Counted from the first letter of the stretch, positions 1 through 6,861 are shown. The stretch: 15,040 bases of DNA from an uncultured Bacillaceae bacterium (GCA_937951955.1 CALGAD010000167.1:1-15040), one strand, 5' to 3'. A program made the numbers and translations. Notes: generated by a model not told the origin, from the sequence alone.

Positions 1-9
1 GTTTAATAG

Positions 10-82
10 TGAATCCGACTGGACTCGAACCAGCGACCCCCACCCTGTCAAGGTGGTGCTCTCCCAGCTGAGCTACGGATTC
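10..82 (-). tRNA. tRNA-Val (anticodon GAC)
   Basis: The minus strand folds into a full cloverleaf. The acceptor stem GAATCCG pairs with CGGATTC. The D stem is GCTC/GAGC with an 8-base loop holding GG. The anticodon stem is CCACC/GGTGG around the loop TTGACAG, giving anticodon GAC, which reads valine GUC codons. The variable loop has 5 bases. The T arm has a G.U pair at its base and a TTCGAGT loop. The discriminator is A at position 10, and no CCA follows, so the 3' end must be added by nucleotidyltransferase. The total is 73 bases. Confidence 0.97.
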
Positions 83-102
83 ATTTGCTGAAGACATTTA
101 TA

Positions 103-131
103 ACTATATAATATATTTCTGACATTGTCAA
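103..131 (-). promoter_or_regulatory. sigma-A promoter of tRNA-Val
   Basis: On the minus strand a perfect -35 TTGACA (126-131) lies 17 bases from the -10 TATAGT (103-108). The predicted start is near 96, about 14 bases before the mature tRNA. A near-consensus promoter directly in front of a single tRNA suggests this tRNA is transcribed from here rather than from a distant rRNA promoter. Confidence 0.88.
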
Positions 132-248
132 GGAAAAAATCAAAACTTTTTTTAAGGGTGAAATAATGAGGGTAACATATTAATAAACATATTGAGTCAA
201 AGATATTATTTTGTTATTCCGTTTTGCAATTCTCTGATCTTTAACGAA

Positions 249-365
249 TTACCAAATTTCTTCTCCTTCTCGTTTACCCCAATCCACTTCTTCATGTTCA
301 TTTTCTGGGGTTACGCTCGCCATCAATTCTTCAAGAGTCGGGACAGGATTCATTATTCCATTCAT
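249..365 (-). pseudogene. MazE-like antitoxin C-terminal tail (38-codon ORF)
   Basis: ATG at 365 to TAA at 249 encodes 38 residues, including PTLEELMASVTPEN, EEVDWG and a terminal EEIW. This closely follows the C-terminal, toxin-binding tail of MazE antitoxins (pattern LEELLxxxTPEN..E.DWG....EVW). The N-terminal AbrB-fold DNA-binding half of MazE is absent. An in-frame TAA lies six codons upstream, and the other frames of the preceding 120 bases show no AbrB motif. No MazF toxin follows on this strand. A possible ribosome binding site (AAGGAG, 9 bases before the ATG) means it could be translated as a microprotein. I favour a decayed remnant of a toxin-antitoxin locus. A stand-alone antitoxin tail is the alternative. 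Confidence 0.5.
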
Positions 366-599
366 TTCCTGCAGCTCCTTACTTTATAATGAAATTGCTT
401 CGCGCGAACTTTTGTGAAAGATCTATGCATTACTATTTAATAGATCGACATTAAAAACATCTTTAGATAAGCCATTAGAATATGCTCAGTTTGTCTTAAT
501 CATACCATAAATTCCTTTTAAATTTTACAGCTAATTTTATCATATCTCATTTATTAATATAGTAGGTTAAAACATTGCAGTTTGTTTGTATATAAAATC
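366..599. other. AT-rich intergenic stretch
   Basis: Together with 600-715, this separates the MazE-like tail from the ABC operon. Both strands carry frequent stops and no ORF with a good ribosome binding site. A short inverted repeat (ATCTAT/ATAGAT, about 421-446) is the only structure I see apart from the hairpin at 600-645. Confidence 0.5.
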
Positions 600-645
600 C
601 CCTTAATCACTTGATCAATACTTCTAAATTATCAAGTATTAAGGG
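600..645 (-). terminator. probable terminator of the ABC transporter operon
   Basis: CCCTTAA (600-606) pairs with TTAAGGG (639-645), and ACTTGAT (609-615) pairs with ATCAAGT (631-637). This gives a 14-bp stem with a small internal loop and a 15-base apical loop. Read on the minus strand it lies about 70 bases after the permease stop and is followed by a weak U-rich run (ATTTTAT). The poor U tract keeps this from being certain. Confidence 0.5.
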
Positions 646-715
646 AAGTACAATGGATTTTTTTCGGATATTTATATTAAGCCCTGTAAGCACACGCCAT
701 CCATTTTTGAATTCC

Positions 716-1360
716 TTATAAATCGACCTGTTCAAAACGCTTGACCGATACACGATAACCTGAAAACGTTGATATGAAATATACGATTATGCCGACAACA
801 ACAATGGGTAACTGTTTGACCATTACGTCCGGTTCCACACTATCCAACCATTCCATTCCCGGAAAATGTACAATGACCTCCATCACCAGGACAATGAGTG
901 TCGCTGGAACAATCGCGAGAAGGAATGCCTTCCCTACTTTATATGCCGTTTTAAAAAAGGATGTTAGAAAAATATAGTTAAACACGGCATAAGTGATCAA
1001 GCCAAAGCCATAAAAAGCGATATTTGCCTCAATCCCTGCCGGATTCCCTTCGGGTAAGAGATATATCCTTAAGAAGGCAAAAGGCAGGGTAATCAAAAAT
1101 TGCGTCATTTGTGCTACAATAACCAACATAAATTTCGCCTTTACAACATCACTTTTTTTCACCGGCAGGAGTGCGGTATAGTAAATATCATTCGTTTCCC
1201 TGCCATACATGAACGTGATAAACGGTGCGAGACAACCAAACAAAAATACCATACCGTACGGATAGGCAGGAACGATGACGAGCACGCCTAATGCCGTAAA
1301 AATAAACAAATTCGGATGGGCGGCAAGACGCAGTTCTTTCATTAAAAGATTAAACATCAT
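716..1360 (-). CDS. ABC-2 type transporter permease
   Basis: This 214-residue protein is the membrane subunit of an ABC transporter and acts with the ATPase encoded just upstream. It has about six hydrophobic segments, a cytoplasmic start typical of ABC-2 permeases (MKELRLAAHP) and the segment LLPVKKSDVVKAKFM between helices 2 and 3. Similar LLPVKR-type stretches occur in the bacitracin/lantibiotic-export-like ABC-2 permeases of Bacilli. The start overlaps the ATPase stop by 11 bases, so translation is probably coupled. AGGAG lies 5 bases before the first ATG (1360) and 8 before the second (1357), so either could be used. No substrate can be read from the sequence. Export of, or resistance to, an antimicrobial peptide is a family-based guess. 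Confidence 0.85.
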   Translation of the reverse strand: MMFNLLMKELRLAAHPNLFIFTALGVLVIVPAYPYGMVFLFGCLAPFITFMYGRETNDIYYTALLPVKKSDVVKAKFMLVIVAQMTQFLITLPFAFLRIYLLPEGNPAGIEANIAFYGFGLITYAVFNYIFLTSFFKTAYKVGKAFLLAIVPATLIVLVMEVIVHFPGMEWLDSVEPDVMVKQLPIVVVGIIVYFISTFSGYRVSVKRFEQVDL

Positions 1361-2096
1361 ACCTTCTCCTTTCTGTACGTACCATAATGTCTTCTAGCGT
1401 CAATTCTTTCGTTTCTCCCGGTTCTCGTAAATGCTGAAAAGATTTTATAAAGGCGGATTTCTCGTCACTTCTCAGGAGTTTCCCATCTTTAATATAAGTA
1501 ATATCGTCGGCACACTTTTCCAGATCAGATGTAATATGAGTCGAAAATAAAATACTCCGCTTACCATCTTTCACAAGCTCACGAAACAACTCGAGTAAAT
1601 CATCGCGGGATACGGGATCCAGACCGCTCGTCGGCTCATCGAAAATAAATAGTTTCGCATGATGGGAAAGAGCTAAAGCGATCATAAATTTAACCTTCAT
1701 TCCTGCTGATAATGCTTTGATTTTCTTTTGCGGGTCAAGTTCGAATAGTTTTAAATACTTTTGATAAGCTGCATCATCCCAATTTTGATAAAATCGTTTC
1801 GTCACCGCAGCAATATCTGCTAACTTTTTATGATGATAAAAGTCAATACCACCTAAAACAACGCCGATATCCTGTTTACAGCTTTCTTCATTTTGTTTAA
1901 AATCTTTACCGAACATTTGAATCGTTCCCGCATCCGGATGAACGAGATTTAAAATCGACTTCAATGTCGTACTTTTCCCCGCGCCATTTTTCCCAATTAA
2001 CCCCATGATTCTTCCCGGCTTTAAAGAAAAAGTGATATTTTGTAAAGTAAAGTTTGGATACCGTTTCGTAAGACCTTTTACTGCCAACACATCCAT
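1350..2096 (-). CDS. ABC transporter ATP-binding protein
   Basis: This 248-residue nucleotide-binding subunit powers the adjacent permease. Visible motifs are Walker A GKNGAGKST (35-43), a variant signature LSAGM (129-133) in place of LSGGQ, Walker B LFIFDEPTSGLD (149-160, catalytic Glu154) and the switch His187 in FSTHI. The usual Q-loop glutamine is not obvious around GVVLGGIDFY (78-87), as in several Bacillus YtrB/YhcG-like exporter ATPases. The start codon is 4 bases after the regulator's stop, with only a weak GAGG close to the ATG, so translational coupling to the regulator is likely. It is the second gene of the regulator-ATPase-permease operon. Confidence 0.9.
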   Translation of the reverse strand: MDVLAVKGLTKRYPNFTLQNITFSLKPGRIMGLIGKNGAGKSTTLKSILNLVHPDAGTIQMFGKDFKQNEESCKQDIGVVLGGIDFYHHKKLADIAAVTKRFYQNWDDAAYQKYLKLFELDPQKKIKALSAGMKVKFMIALALSHHAKLFIFDEPTSGLDPVSRDDLLELFRELVKDGKRSILFSTHITSDLEKCADDITYIKDGKLLRSDEKSAFIKSFQHLREPGETKELTLEDIMVRTERRRYDV

Positions 2097-2100
2097 AACC

Positions 2101-2562
2101 TCATCTGCCTTTCTTAGTAAAAATTTTATCGACGGCCTGTCCGGTCATTCGCAAAAACGTTTGACTATCGATTAAGGCGATTCCTGGTGTTTCCGGACTC
2201 GTATCTCCTAAAACAACCATCGTATCACCTGATTGTAAATTGAGCATTTCCCTGGCTTTTTTCGGCAAAGAAATCTGTCCACGCTCACCAATGGTAACTA
2301 CACCGAAAATATGTTTATTTTTCGGTGGAATGGGAATCCCTTCTTTTTCGCTGTCATACCGAACCAAATCATTTAAAGAAACATCATAGAGTTCCGCTAG
2401 TGCATCGCATTTAATAAGATCCGGTAATGAATCACCTGCTTCCCATTTTGCAACAGCCTGTCGGGAAACACCGATTCTCTCTGCCACTTCTTCCTGAGAC
2501 AAACCGTTTTTATTTCGTAAATAGCGTAAGTTTGCCGCAATAATATTTTTCATGTTTTCCAT
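2101..2562 (-). CDS. XRE-AbrB fusion transcriptional regulator
   Basis: This 153-residue DNA-binding protein is probably the local regulator of the ABC operon. Residues 6-68 form an XRE/Cro-type helix-turn-helix (LRNKNGLSQEEVAERIG then VSRQAVAKWEAG). Residues 86-122 form a second, different DNA-binding fold of the AbrB/SpoVT/MazE swapped-hairpin type (VTIGERGQISLPKKAREML then LQSGDTMVVLGD). I chose the ATG at 2562 because AGGAGG lies 10 bases upstream. The ATG at 2571 is one base from that site, and longer starts would run through the promoter region. Two DNA-binding folds in one small chain suggest dimerisation through the AbrB part and recognition by either or both. A candidate operator lies at 2619-2643. 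The regulated signal is unknown. Confidence 0.85.
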   Translation of the reverse strand: MENMKNIIAANLRYLRNKNGLSQEEVAERIGVSRQAVAKWEAGDSLPDLIKCDALAELYDVSLNDLVRYDSEKEGIPIPPKNKHIFGVVTIGERGQISLPKKAREMLNLQSGDTMVVLGDTSPETPGIALIDSQTFLRMTGQAVDKIFTKKGR

Positions 2563-2583
2563 ACTTTTCATACCTCCTGTTTC

Positions 2584-2589
2584 ATTATA
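2584..2589 (-). promoter_or_regulatory. candidate -10 element, ABC operon
   Basis: A perfect TATAAT on the minus strand just before the regulator's ribosome binding site. No good -35 sits 16-18 bases upstream, and the predicted start would fall at the Shine-Dalgarno sequence, so the real promoter may be further upstream. Confidence 0.3.
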
Positions 2590-2618
2590 CTTTTGATTTT
2601 GCAAGGCGAACACCAACC

Positions 2619-2643
2619 AAAGTAAACGAGTTTTGTTAACTTT
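2619..2643. promoter_or_regulatory. candidate operator for the XRE-AbrB regulator
   Basis: AAAGTAAAC (2619-2627) and GTTAACTTT (2635-2643) form an inverted repeat matching at 8 of 9 positions, with a 7-base spacer. It lies about 30-55 bases upstream of the TATAAT. Position and symmetry suit autoregulation by a dimeric regulator. This is inferred from symmetry alone. Confidence 0.35.
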
Positions 2644-2680
2644 AGTTGCGTATATCTTGTTCAATCACTTTCCTATTATT

Positions 2681-2716
2681 AAGAAAAAATGCCTCCATTA
2701 ATCCGGTTGAGAGGCA
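2681..2716 (-). terminator. intrinsic terminator of the VOC gene
   Basis: On the minus strand TGCCTC (2711-2716) pairs with GAGGCA (2690-2695) across a 15-base loop, followed by TTTTTTCTT. It lies about 35 bases after the VOC stop, so that gene is a separate transcription unit from the ABC operon downstream. Confidence 0.7.
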
Positions 2717-2750
2717 AGTAAAATCACATAATCTCGCCATTTTGATAATT

Positions 2751-3173
2751 TTATTCATCCATATTCCAGGCGGGATTCCAGACAACTTCCCAAAGATGTC
2801 CATCTGGATCATGAAAATAACCTGCATATCCACCCCAAAAAGTTTCATGGGCAGGATCCGTAATGGTAGCGCCAGCTTTTTCTGCTTGTTGTAACACTTG
2901 ATCAACTTCCTCTTTACTGCTTACGTTATGACCTAAAGTGAATTCAGTCGGACTTTTAGGAGTTTGTTTAACCTTAGCATCATAGGCAATATCTTCCCGT
3001 TTCCAGATCGCCAGTTTCAAACCATTTTGTAACTCAAAAAACGCTACAGCACCATGTGCAAATTCTTCCCCTACGATACCTTCTGTCGGCAAACCTAAGC
3101 CATCACGATAAAACTTTAACGCTCGATCCAAATCATCAACACCTAGTGTAATTACAGATATCCTCGGTTTCAT
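2751..3173 (-). CDS. VOC (glyoxalase/bleomycin-resistance fold) protein
   Basis: This 140-residue protein has the vicinal-oxygen-chelate fold, built of two beta-alpha-beta-beta-beta halves. The first begins ISVITLGVDDLDRALKFYRD (5-24) and the second about EFTLGHNV (77-84). The second half ends with the family hallmark GYFHDPDGHLWEVVWNP (118-134), where Glu129 is a likely metal ligand. Family members act as metal-dependent lyases, dioxygenases, isomerases or drug-binding resistance proteins, and the sequence does not say which. The start ATG has AAGGAG at a long 12-base distance. An in-frame stop two codons upstream leaves no longer ATG, so the start is well fixed. It is monocistronic. Confidence 0.88.
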   Translation of the reverse strand: MKPRISVITLGVDDLDRALKFYRDGLGLPTEGIVGEEFAHGAVAFFELQNGLKLAIWKREDIAYDAKVKQTPKSPTEFTLGHNVSSKEEVDQVLQQAEKAGATITDPAHETFWGGYAGYFHDPDGHLWEVVWNPAWNMDE

Positions 3174-3401
3174 CCGGAGTCATATCTCCTTTAAAATTTC
3201 TTCGATTTTATCAAACCAAAGCCACATCTTGCTTAATTTTTCATTTTTTCTACCTTGTTATTCTCAGGTGAAAATATGAAGTAGTATCGCCCCCACATCC
3301 TATTAATCCTTCTTATCGAATGGACAAACCCTTTTCCCCTATCACGCTAACCGGTAGAGATTACACTTCCAGTTGTTTTATACTGAATTTTCTATATCTT
3401 C
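3174..3401. other. divergent intergenic region, VOC / aldehyde dehydrogenase
   Basis: With the aldehyde dehydrogenase promoter and leader (3402-3506), this forms a gap of about 330 bases between divergent genes. I see no ORF with a ribosome binding site. The minus strand should hold the VOC promoter, but I find no convincing -35/-10 pair. A TAAAAT near 3205 is the best -10 candidate. Confidence 0.4.
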
Positions 3402-3430
3402 TTGACATTCAGATTTGTTTTGGATAATAT
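3402..3430 (+). promoter_or_regulatory. sigma-A promoter of the aldehyde dehydrogenase gene
   Basis: A perfect -35 TTGACA (3402-3407), 17-base spacer and -10 TAATAT (3425-3430). The predicted start is at about 3437, leaving a leader of about 70 bases before the chosen ATG. Confidence 0.8.
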
Positions 3431-3436
3431 AAAAAT

Positions 3437-3450
3437 TGGAAGCGCTGTCA
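3437..3450 (+). promoter_or_regulatory. cre site (CcpA operator) at the transcription start
   Basis: TGGAAGCGCTGTCA fits the Bacillus cre consensus TGWNANCGNTNWCA at every fixed position except one (G at position 3). It starts at the predicted +1, the classic place for CcpA-HPr(Ser-P) to block initiation. Glucose repression of the downstream aldehyde dehydrogenase follows as an inference. Confidence 0.7.
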
Positions 3451-3506
3451 ATTATGTTTACAAGTCCCAAAAACTATTTTTAAAAAATAAAGGAGGCGAT
3501 TTTGCG

Positions 3507-5048
3507 ATGATTGATGTAAAAACTGCGAAGGTTTATGCAAAGCCGAATACGAAAGATGCCCTCATCCACTTTAAGGATCAGTACGACAACTTTATTGGTG
3601 GAGAATGGGTACCGCCCGTCAAAGGAGAATACTTCGATGTCGTTACCCCTGTAACTGGAGAAGTGTATACGAGAGCGGCCCGCTCAACAAGTGAAGATGT
3701 GGAGCTTGCCCTGGATGCTGCTCACAAAGCAAAAGAAACTTGGGGAAAAACCTCACCGACGGAACGGGCAATGATCTTAAACAAAATTGCCGACCGGATG
3801 GAAGAAAACCTGGAGATGCTAGCTGTTGCGGAAACATGGGACAACGGAAAAGCGATTCGCGAACCGTTAAATGCTGATATTCCACTAGCGATTGATCATT
3901 TCCGCTACTTTGCCGGTGTTATCCGCTCTCAGGAAGGTAGCATTACCCAGCTAGATGATAACACAGTCGTCTATCATTTTAAGGAACCATTAGGTGTTGT
4001 CGGACAAATTATCCCCTGGAACTTCCCCATTTTAATGGCTGCCTGGAAACTAGCTCCGGCTCTTGCAGCAGGAAATTGCGTCGTTCTAAAACCTGCTGAA
4101 CAAACACCGATATCGATTTTAGTACTGATGGAACTCATTCAAGATCTCCTTCCAGAAGGTGTCGTGAATATCGTAAACGGCTACGGCATCGAAGTCGGTA
4201 AACCATTAGCAGCAAATCCTCGTATAGCTAAAGTTGCCTTTACAGGATCAACAGCAGTTGGTCGTCAAATCATGCAATATGCCTCCGAAAATATTATTCC
4301 TGTAACTCTGGAACTCGGTGGAAAATCACCAAATATTTTCTTTGAAGATGTCATGAACGCAGACGATGAATATTTAGATAAAGCGATTGAAGGATTTGTT
4401 ATGTTCGCATTAAATACTGGTGAAGTTTGCACTTGCCCGTCACGCGCGCTCATTCAAGAATCCATTTATGATCAATTCATGGAAAGAGCCCTTGACCGGG
4501 TCAAGGCAATTAAAGTGGGTAACCCACTCGATCCAGAAGTGATGATGGGTGCACAGGCTTCACAACAACAAATGGAAAAAATCCTTTCCTATATTGAATT
4601 AGGAAAACAAGAAGGGGCAGAACTATTAATCGGTGGCGATGTCAACCGTCTCGGTGGTGAGCTTGAAAACGGTTATTACATCCAGCCAACGATTTTCAAA
4701 GGCGATAATAAGATGAGAATCTTCCAGGAAGAAATCTTCGGTCCAGTTCTCGCCGTGACAACGTTCAAAGATTTTGATGAAGCGATGGAAATCGCCAATG
4801 ATACGATGTACGGACTTGGTGCCGGTGTCTGGTCAAGAAACGGTGATATTGCATACCGTGCAGCGCGCGCAATTCAGGCAGGACGGGTCTGGACCAACAC
4901 ATATCATCAATACCCAGCAGGTGCAACATTTGGCGGCTACAAGATGTCGGGAATTGGCCGCGAAACCCATGCCATGGCATTAGACCATTATCAGCAAACA
5001 AAAAGTGTCTTAGTCAGCTACGACGAAAAACCACAGGGCTTCTTCTAA
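3507..5048 (+). CDS. NAD(P)-dependent aldehyde dehydrogenase (AcoD/ExaC-like)
   Basis: This 513-residue cytosolic enzyme oxidises an aldehyde to its acid with NAD(P)+. The catalytic set is complete: Asn172 in PWNFPI, Lys195 in VLKPAEQTP, Glu269 in LELGGKSPN and nucleophile Cys308 in NTGEVCTCPSR, plus the coenzyme motif FTGSTAVGR (245-253). The tail (HQYPAGATFGGYKMSGIGRE, then DHYQQTKSVLVSY and a final GFF) resembles the acetaldehyde dehydrogenase AcoD/ExaC/AldB branch. Acetaldehyde or another short aliphatic aldehyde is therefore the likely substrate, by inference. I chose the ATG at 3507 because AAGGAGG lies 10 bases upstream; a longer reading from 3402 would start inside the promoter. Expression is probably CcpA-controlled, and a DUF779 gene follows. 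Confidence 0.93.
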   Translation: MIDVKTAKVYAKPNTKDALIHFKDQYDNFIGGEWVPPVKGEYFDVVTPVTGEVYTRAARSTSEDVELALDAAHKAKETWGKTSPTERAMILNKIADRMEENLEMLAVAETWDNGKAIREPLNADIPLAIDHFRYFAGVIRSQEGSITQLDDNTVVYHFKEPLGVVGQIIPWNFPILMAAWKLAPALAAGNCVVLKPAEQTPISILVLMELIQDLLPEGVVNIVNGYGIEVGKPLAANPRIAKVAFTGSTAVGRQIMQYASENIIPVTLELGGKSPNIFFEDVMNADDEYLDKAIEGFVMFALNTGEVCTCPSRALIQESIYDQFMERALDRVKAIKVGNPLDPEVMMGAQASQQQMEKILSYIELGKQEGAELLIGGDVNRLGGELENGYYIQPTIFKGDNKMRIFQEEIFGPVLAVTTFKDFDEAMEIANDTMYGLGAGVWSRNGDIAYRAARAIQAGRVWTNTYHQYPAGATFGGYKMSGIGRETHAMALDHYQQTKSVLVSYDEKPQGFF

Positions 5049-5061
5049 TTAAACTTGTCTG

Positions 5062-5093
5062 GAATCAGTGGGGATCTTCCCCGCTGATTCTTT
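5062..5093 (+). terminator. hairpin between ALDH and DUF779 genes
   Basis: GAATCAGTGGGGA pairs with TCCCCGCTGATTC as a 13-bp stem with one G.U pair and a 3-base loop, followed by only TTT. It starts 14 bases after the aldehyde dehydrogenase stop. The strong stem with a weak U run suggests partial termination, which would lower DUF779 expression, or 3'-end protection of the upstream message. Confidence 0.7.
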
Positions 5094-5142
5094 GCATACA
5101 ATGAATGGTTATCAATCTATTTTTTAAAGGAGGTGGCCAATA

Positions 5143-5505
5143 GTGGTTGAACGGGTAGTTGCTACGGAAAAAGCTCTTGAATTGATTGAACGGTTAAAAA
5201 GTAGATACGGTCCGTTCTTTTTCTATCAATCGCACGGCTGTTGTGATGGTTCAGCTCCCATGTGTTATCGCGAAGAAGATTTTAAAATCGGGGTAAATGA
5301 TATTTGTATCGGGACCATCGGGGATACGCCATTTTACATGCAAAAAAGTTTATACGATTACTGGAAACATACGCAGCTCATTATCGATGCCATTCCGGGG
5401 AATGGACCGACATTTTCCCTGGATAATTTTGAAGATCACCACTTCATTACACGCTCTCGGGTATTTACCGATGAAGAGTATGCAGAAATTAAAAAATCAT
5501 TGTAG
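5143..5505 (+). CDS. DUF779 family protein
   Basis: This 120-residue protein of unknown function matches the DUF779 family, often found beside aldehyde dehydrogenase genes as here. Its most striking part is a Cys/His cluster, SHGCCDGSAPMC (30-41: His31, Cys33, Cys34, Cys41), which looks able to bind metal or act in redox chemistry. Further Cys55, His99 and His100 may contribute. It has no signal peptide or membrane helix, so it should be cytosolic. It starts with GTG, fixed by AAAGGAGG 10 bases upstream. A hairpin separates it from the aldehyde dehydrogenase gene, so it probably shares that promoter at reduced level. A role in maturing or assisting the dehydrogenase is a guess from context only. 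Confidence 0.88.
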   Translation: MVERVVATEKALELIERLKSRYGPFFFYQSHGCCDGSAPMCYREEDFKIGVNDICIGTIGDTPFYMQKSLYDYWKHTQLIIDAIPGNGPTFSLDNFEDHHFITRSRVFTDEEYAEIKKSL

Positions 5506-5571
5506 GGATCTATAAATTTCTCATCCCTTTGCCTTGTGACCGCTGGGAAAACAAAAAATATGATTCATTTT

Positions 5572-5610
5572 AGAATCTGTAGCTAGACTTGCGGCAGATT
5601 CTTTTATTTT
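5572..5610 (+). terminator. terminator after the DUF779 gene
   Basis: AGAATCTG (5572-5579) pairs with CAGATTCT (5595-5602), with a 15-base loop that may extend through an inner GC pair, followed by TTTTATTTT. It ends the ALDH-DUF779 unit. Confidence 0.8.
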
Positions 5611-5948
5611 GGCAAAATTTGAAATGTAAAGTTTTAACAATAAATTGTCGATTTAGGTAATCCCAATTCATTGAACCTCGCCTTCATTCTCTGTTTTCTT
5701 CTGAAAACACATTTCTTCCACTTATCCTGCTTGAATTTTCCATCTGTTACAAAAAAATAATATTGGTACTTTTTCCCATGTCCTTTTTCGCAAATCCTCG
5801 ATATTACTAAGGATTTCCGTAATTTTTTTATGTTACAACCTCATTACTTTTGTCACATTTTATCGAACCTAATCGAAAAATTGACCATTTGTGTGTATAA
5901 TATAAAATTGTTGAAGGACTTTTCGAAAGTTTAGAGGAGGAAATTTGA
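5611..5948. other. intergenic region upstream of the coiled-coil/LysM-like pair
   Basis: No convincing ORF on either strand. It holds a perfect GTTTTC/GAAAAC inverted repeat (5693-5708) and another, AAATCCT/AGGATTT (5792-5816), followed 5 bases later by a T run. Near its end TATAAT (5896-5901) is a likely -10 with only a weak -35 (TCGAAA). The gene's AGGAGG ribosome binding site (5935-5940) closes the region. Confidence 0.4.
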
Positions 5949-6332
5949 ATGATTGAATGGACATTAGGGATTTTGTTTACCCTTTCCGCAGCATTACTTG
6001 TGGTTTCGATAATAAAAACACATAAAACCGCTCAAGCTGAAGAAGAGCGAATTGACCTCGCCCATATTTCATTGATTAAGGAAATCAAAGATTTACAGGA
6101 TAAAGTTAAAAAACTCGAGCTTGATCTAGAAATTATTACAAGGGAATCAGGTCTTGAACTCTCTCCTCGTGAAATTATCTTCAGAAGAGAAATCATAGAT
6201 TTATATAAACGGGGCTACTCAATCGAAAATATCGCCAAACAAAAAAATGTATCCGTAGAGAAAATCCATGAGCTGCTGGCTCCTTATCGCGACGATCATA
6301 AAGAAAGGAGTGCCACCAGCCATGCGAATTAA
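5949..6332 (+). CDS. membrane-anchored coiled-coil protein with HTH-like tail
   Basis: This 127-residue protein of unknown function has a clear three-part plan. Residues 3-22 are one N-terminal membrane helix. Residues about 29-67 are a charged heptad-like coiled coil (LIKEIKDLQDKVKKLELDLE). Residues 76-112 look like a helix-turn-helix (FRREIIDLYKRGYSIENIAK then NVSVEKIHELL), as in sigma region 4 or resolvase-type HTHs. The bulk should face the cytoplasm. The plan resembles the flagellar regulator SwrB/YlxL of Bacillus, but there are no motility genes here and I do not claim orthology. The start is firm: AGGAGG, 8 bases, ATG. It overlaps the next gene by 11 bases, so the two products are probably made together. 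Confidence 0.8.
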   Translation: MIEWTLGILFTLSAALLVVSIIKTHKTAQAEEERIDLAHISLIKEIKDLQDKVKKLELDLEIITRESGLELSPREIIFRREIIDLYKRGYSIENIAKQKNVSVEKIHELLAPYRDDHKERSATSHAN

Positions 6333-6861
6333 TCCGATTACGAGTTTTGCCGCGGGGATACTGTTAACGACGAGTATTCTCGGTGGCGTTTTCTTATCAA
6401 CAGATAAGGAACCTGTAGAAGTAAAAGAAGAAGATGCAAAACAGGAAGAGTCTTTATCCGAAGATGAAATGAAAGCGATCCTGGAATCCAAAGGCTATCT
6501 CGTCCAGCTTCCTGAAGAAGAACAAACAGAGGAACAAGCAGAATCAGAGGAAAACCAGGCGGAAAATGAAGGAAATACCGAGTCACAAGAAAATGCTGAT
6601 GAAGAAAAACAGGAAGAAGAACAGGCTGAAGAAAAGGAAGAAGAACCTGTTGAAGTTGTAATTAAGGTAGAATCCGGTATGACAAGTATCGATATTGGTG
6701 AAAAACTTCGGGAAGCGAATTTAATCGATATGGATCCTTTCAGCTTTTCAAAAGATATCGAAGCAAGAGGCCGGCAACATAATTTATATCCGGGAACCTA
6801 TACGGTTAATAGTTCGATGTCTTATGATGAAATGATTGATATTCTCTTCCCATTACGATAA
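6322..6861 (+). CDS. membrane-anchored protein with acidic linker and MltG/YceG-like LysM-type domain
   Basis: The product has 179 residues: one N-terminal membrane helix (about 5-25), a long Glu/Gln-rich acidic stretch (about 30-110), then a compact C-terminal domain (111-176). That domain follows the N-terminal LysM-like segment of the endolytic transglycosylase MltG (YceG): VVIKVESGMTSIDIGEKL, LIDMDPFSF, then LYPGTYTVNSSMSYDEMIDIL's opening GTY and SMSYDE motifs. The MltG catalytic domain is wholly absent, so I expect peptidoglycan or partner binding outside the cell, not cleavage. The acidic linker may span the wall. I chose the ATG at 6322 because GGAG precedes it by 11 bases and a membrane helix follows at once; the reading frame is open further upstream inside the previous gene. 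Confidence 0.8.
   Translation: MRINPITSFAAGILLTTSILGGVFLSTDKEPVEVKEEDAKQEESLSEDEMKAILESKGYLVQLPEEEQTEEQAESEENQAENEGNTESQENADEEKQEEEQAEEKEEEPVEVVIKVESGMTSIDIGEKLREANLIDMDPFSFSKDIEARGRQHNLYPGTYTVNSSMSYDEMIDILFPLR

Noticed and set aside
192..389. 65-codon plus-strand ORF
   Set aside because: Antisense to the MazE-like tail, with a TTG start and no ribosome binding site.
2646..2905. 82- and 87-codon ORFs on both strands over the VOC 3' end
   Set aside because: They overlap the VOC frame or its terminator, have no ribosome binding sites and no family resemblance.
5693..5708. GTTTTC-TTCT-GAAAAC palindrome
   Set aside because: Too short and AT-rich to tell from chance. No start, promoter or U run is associated.
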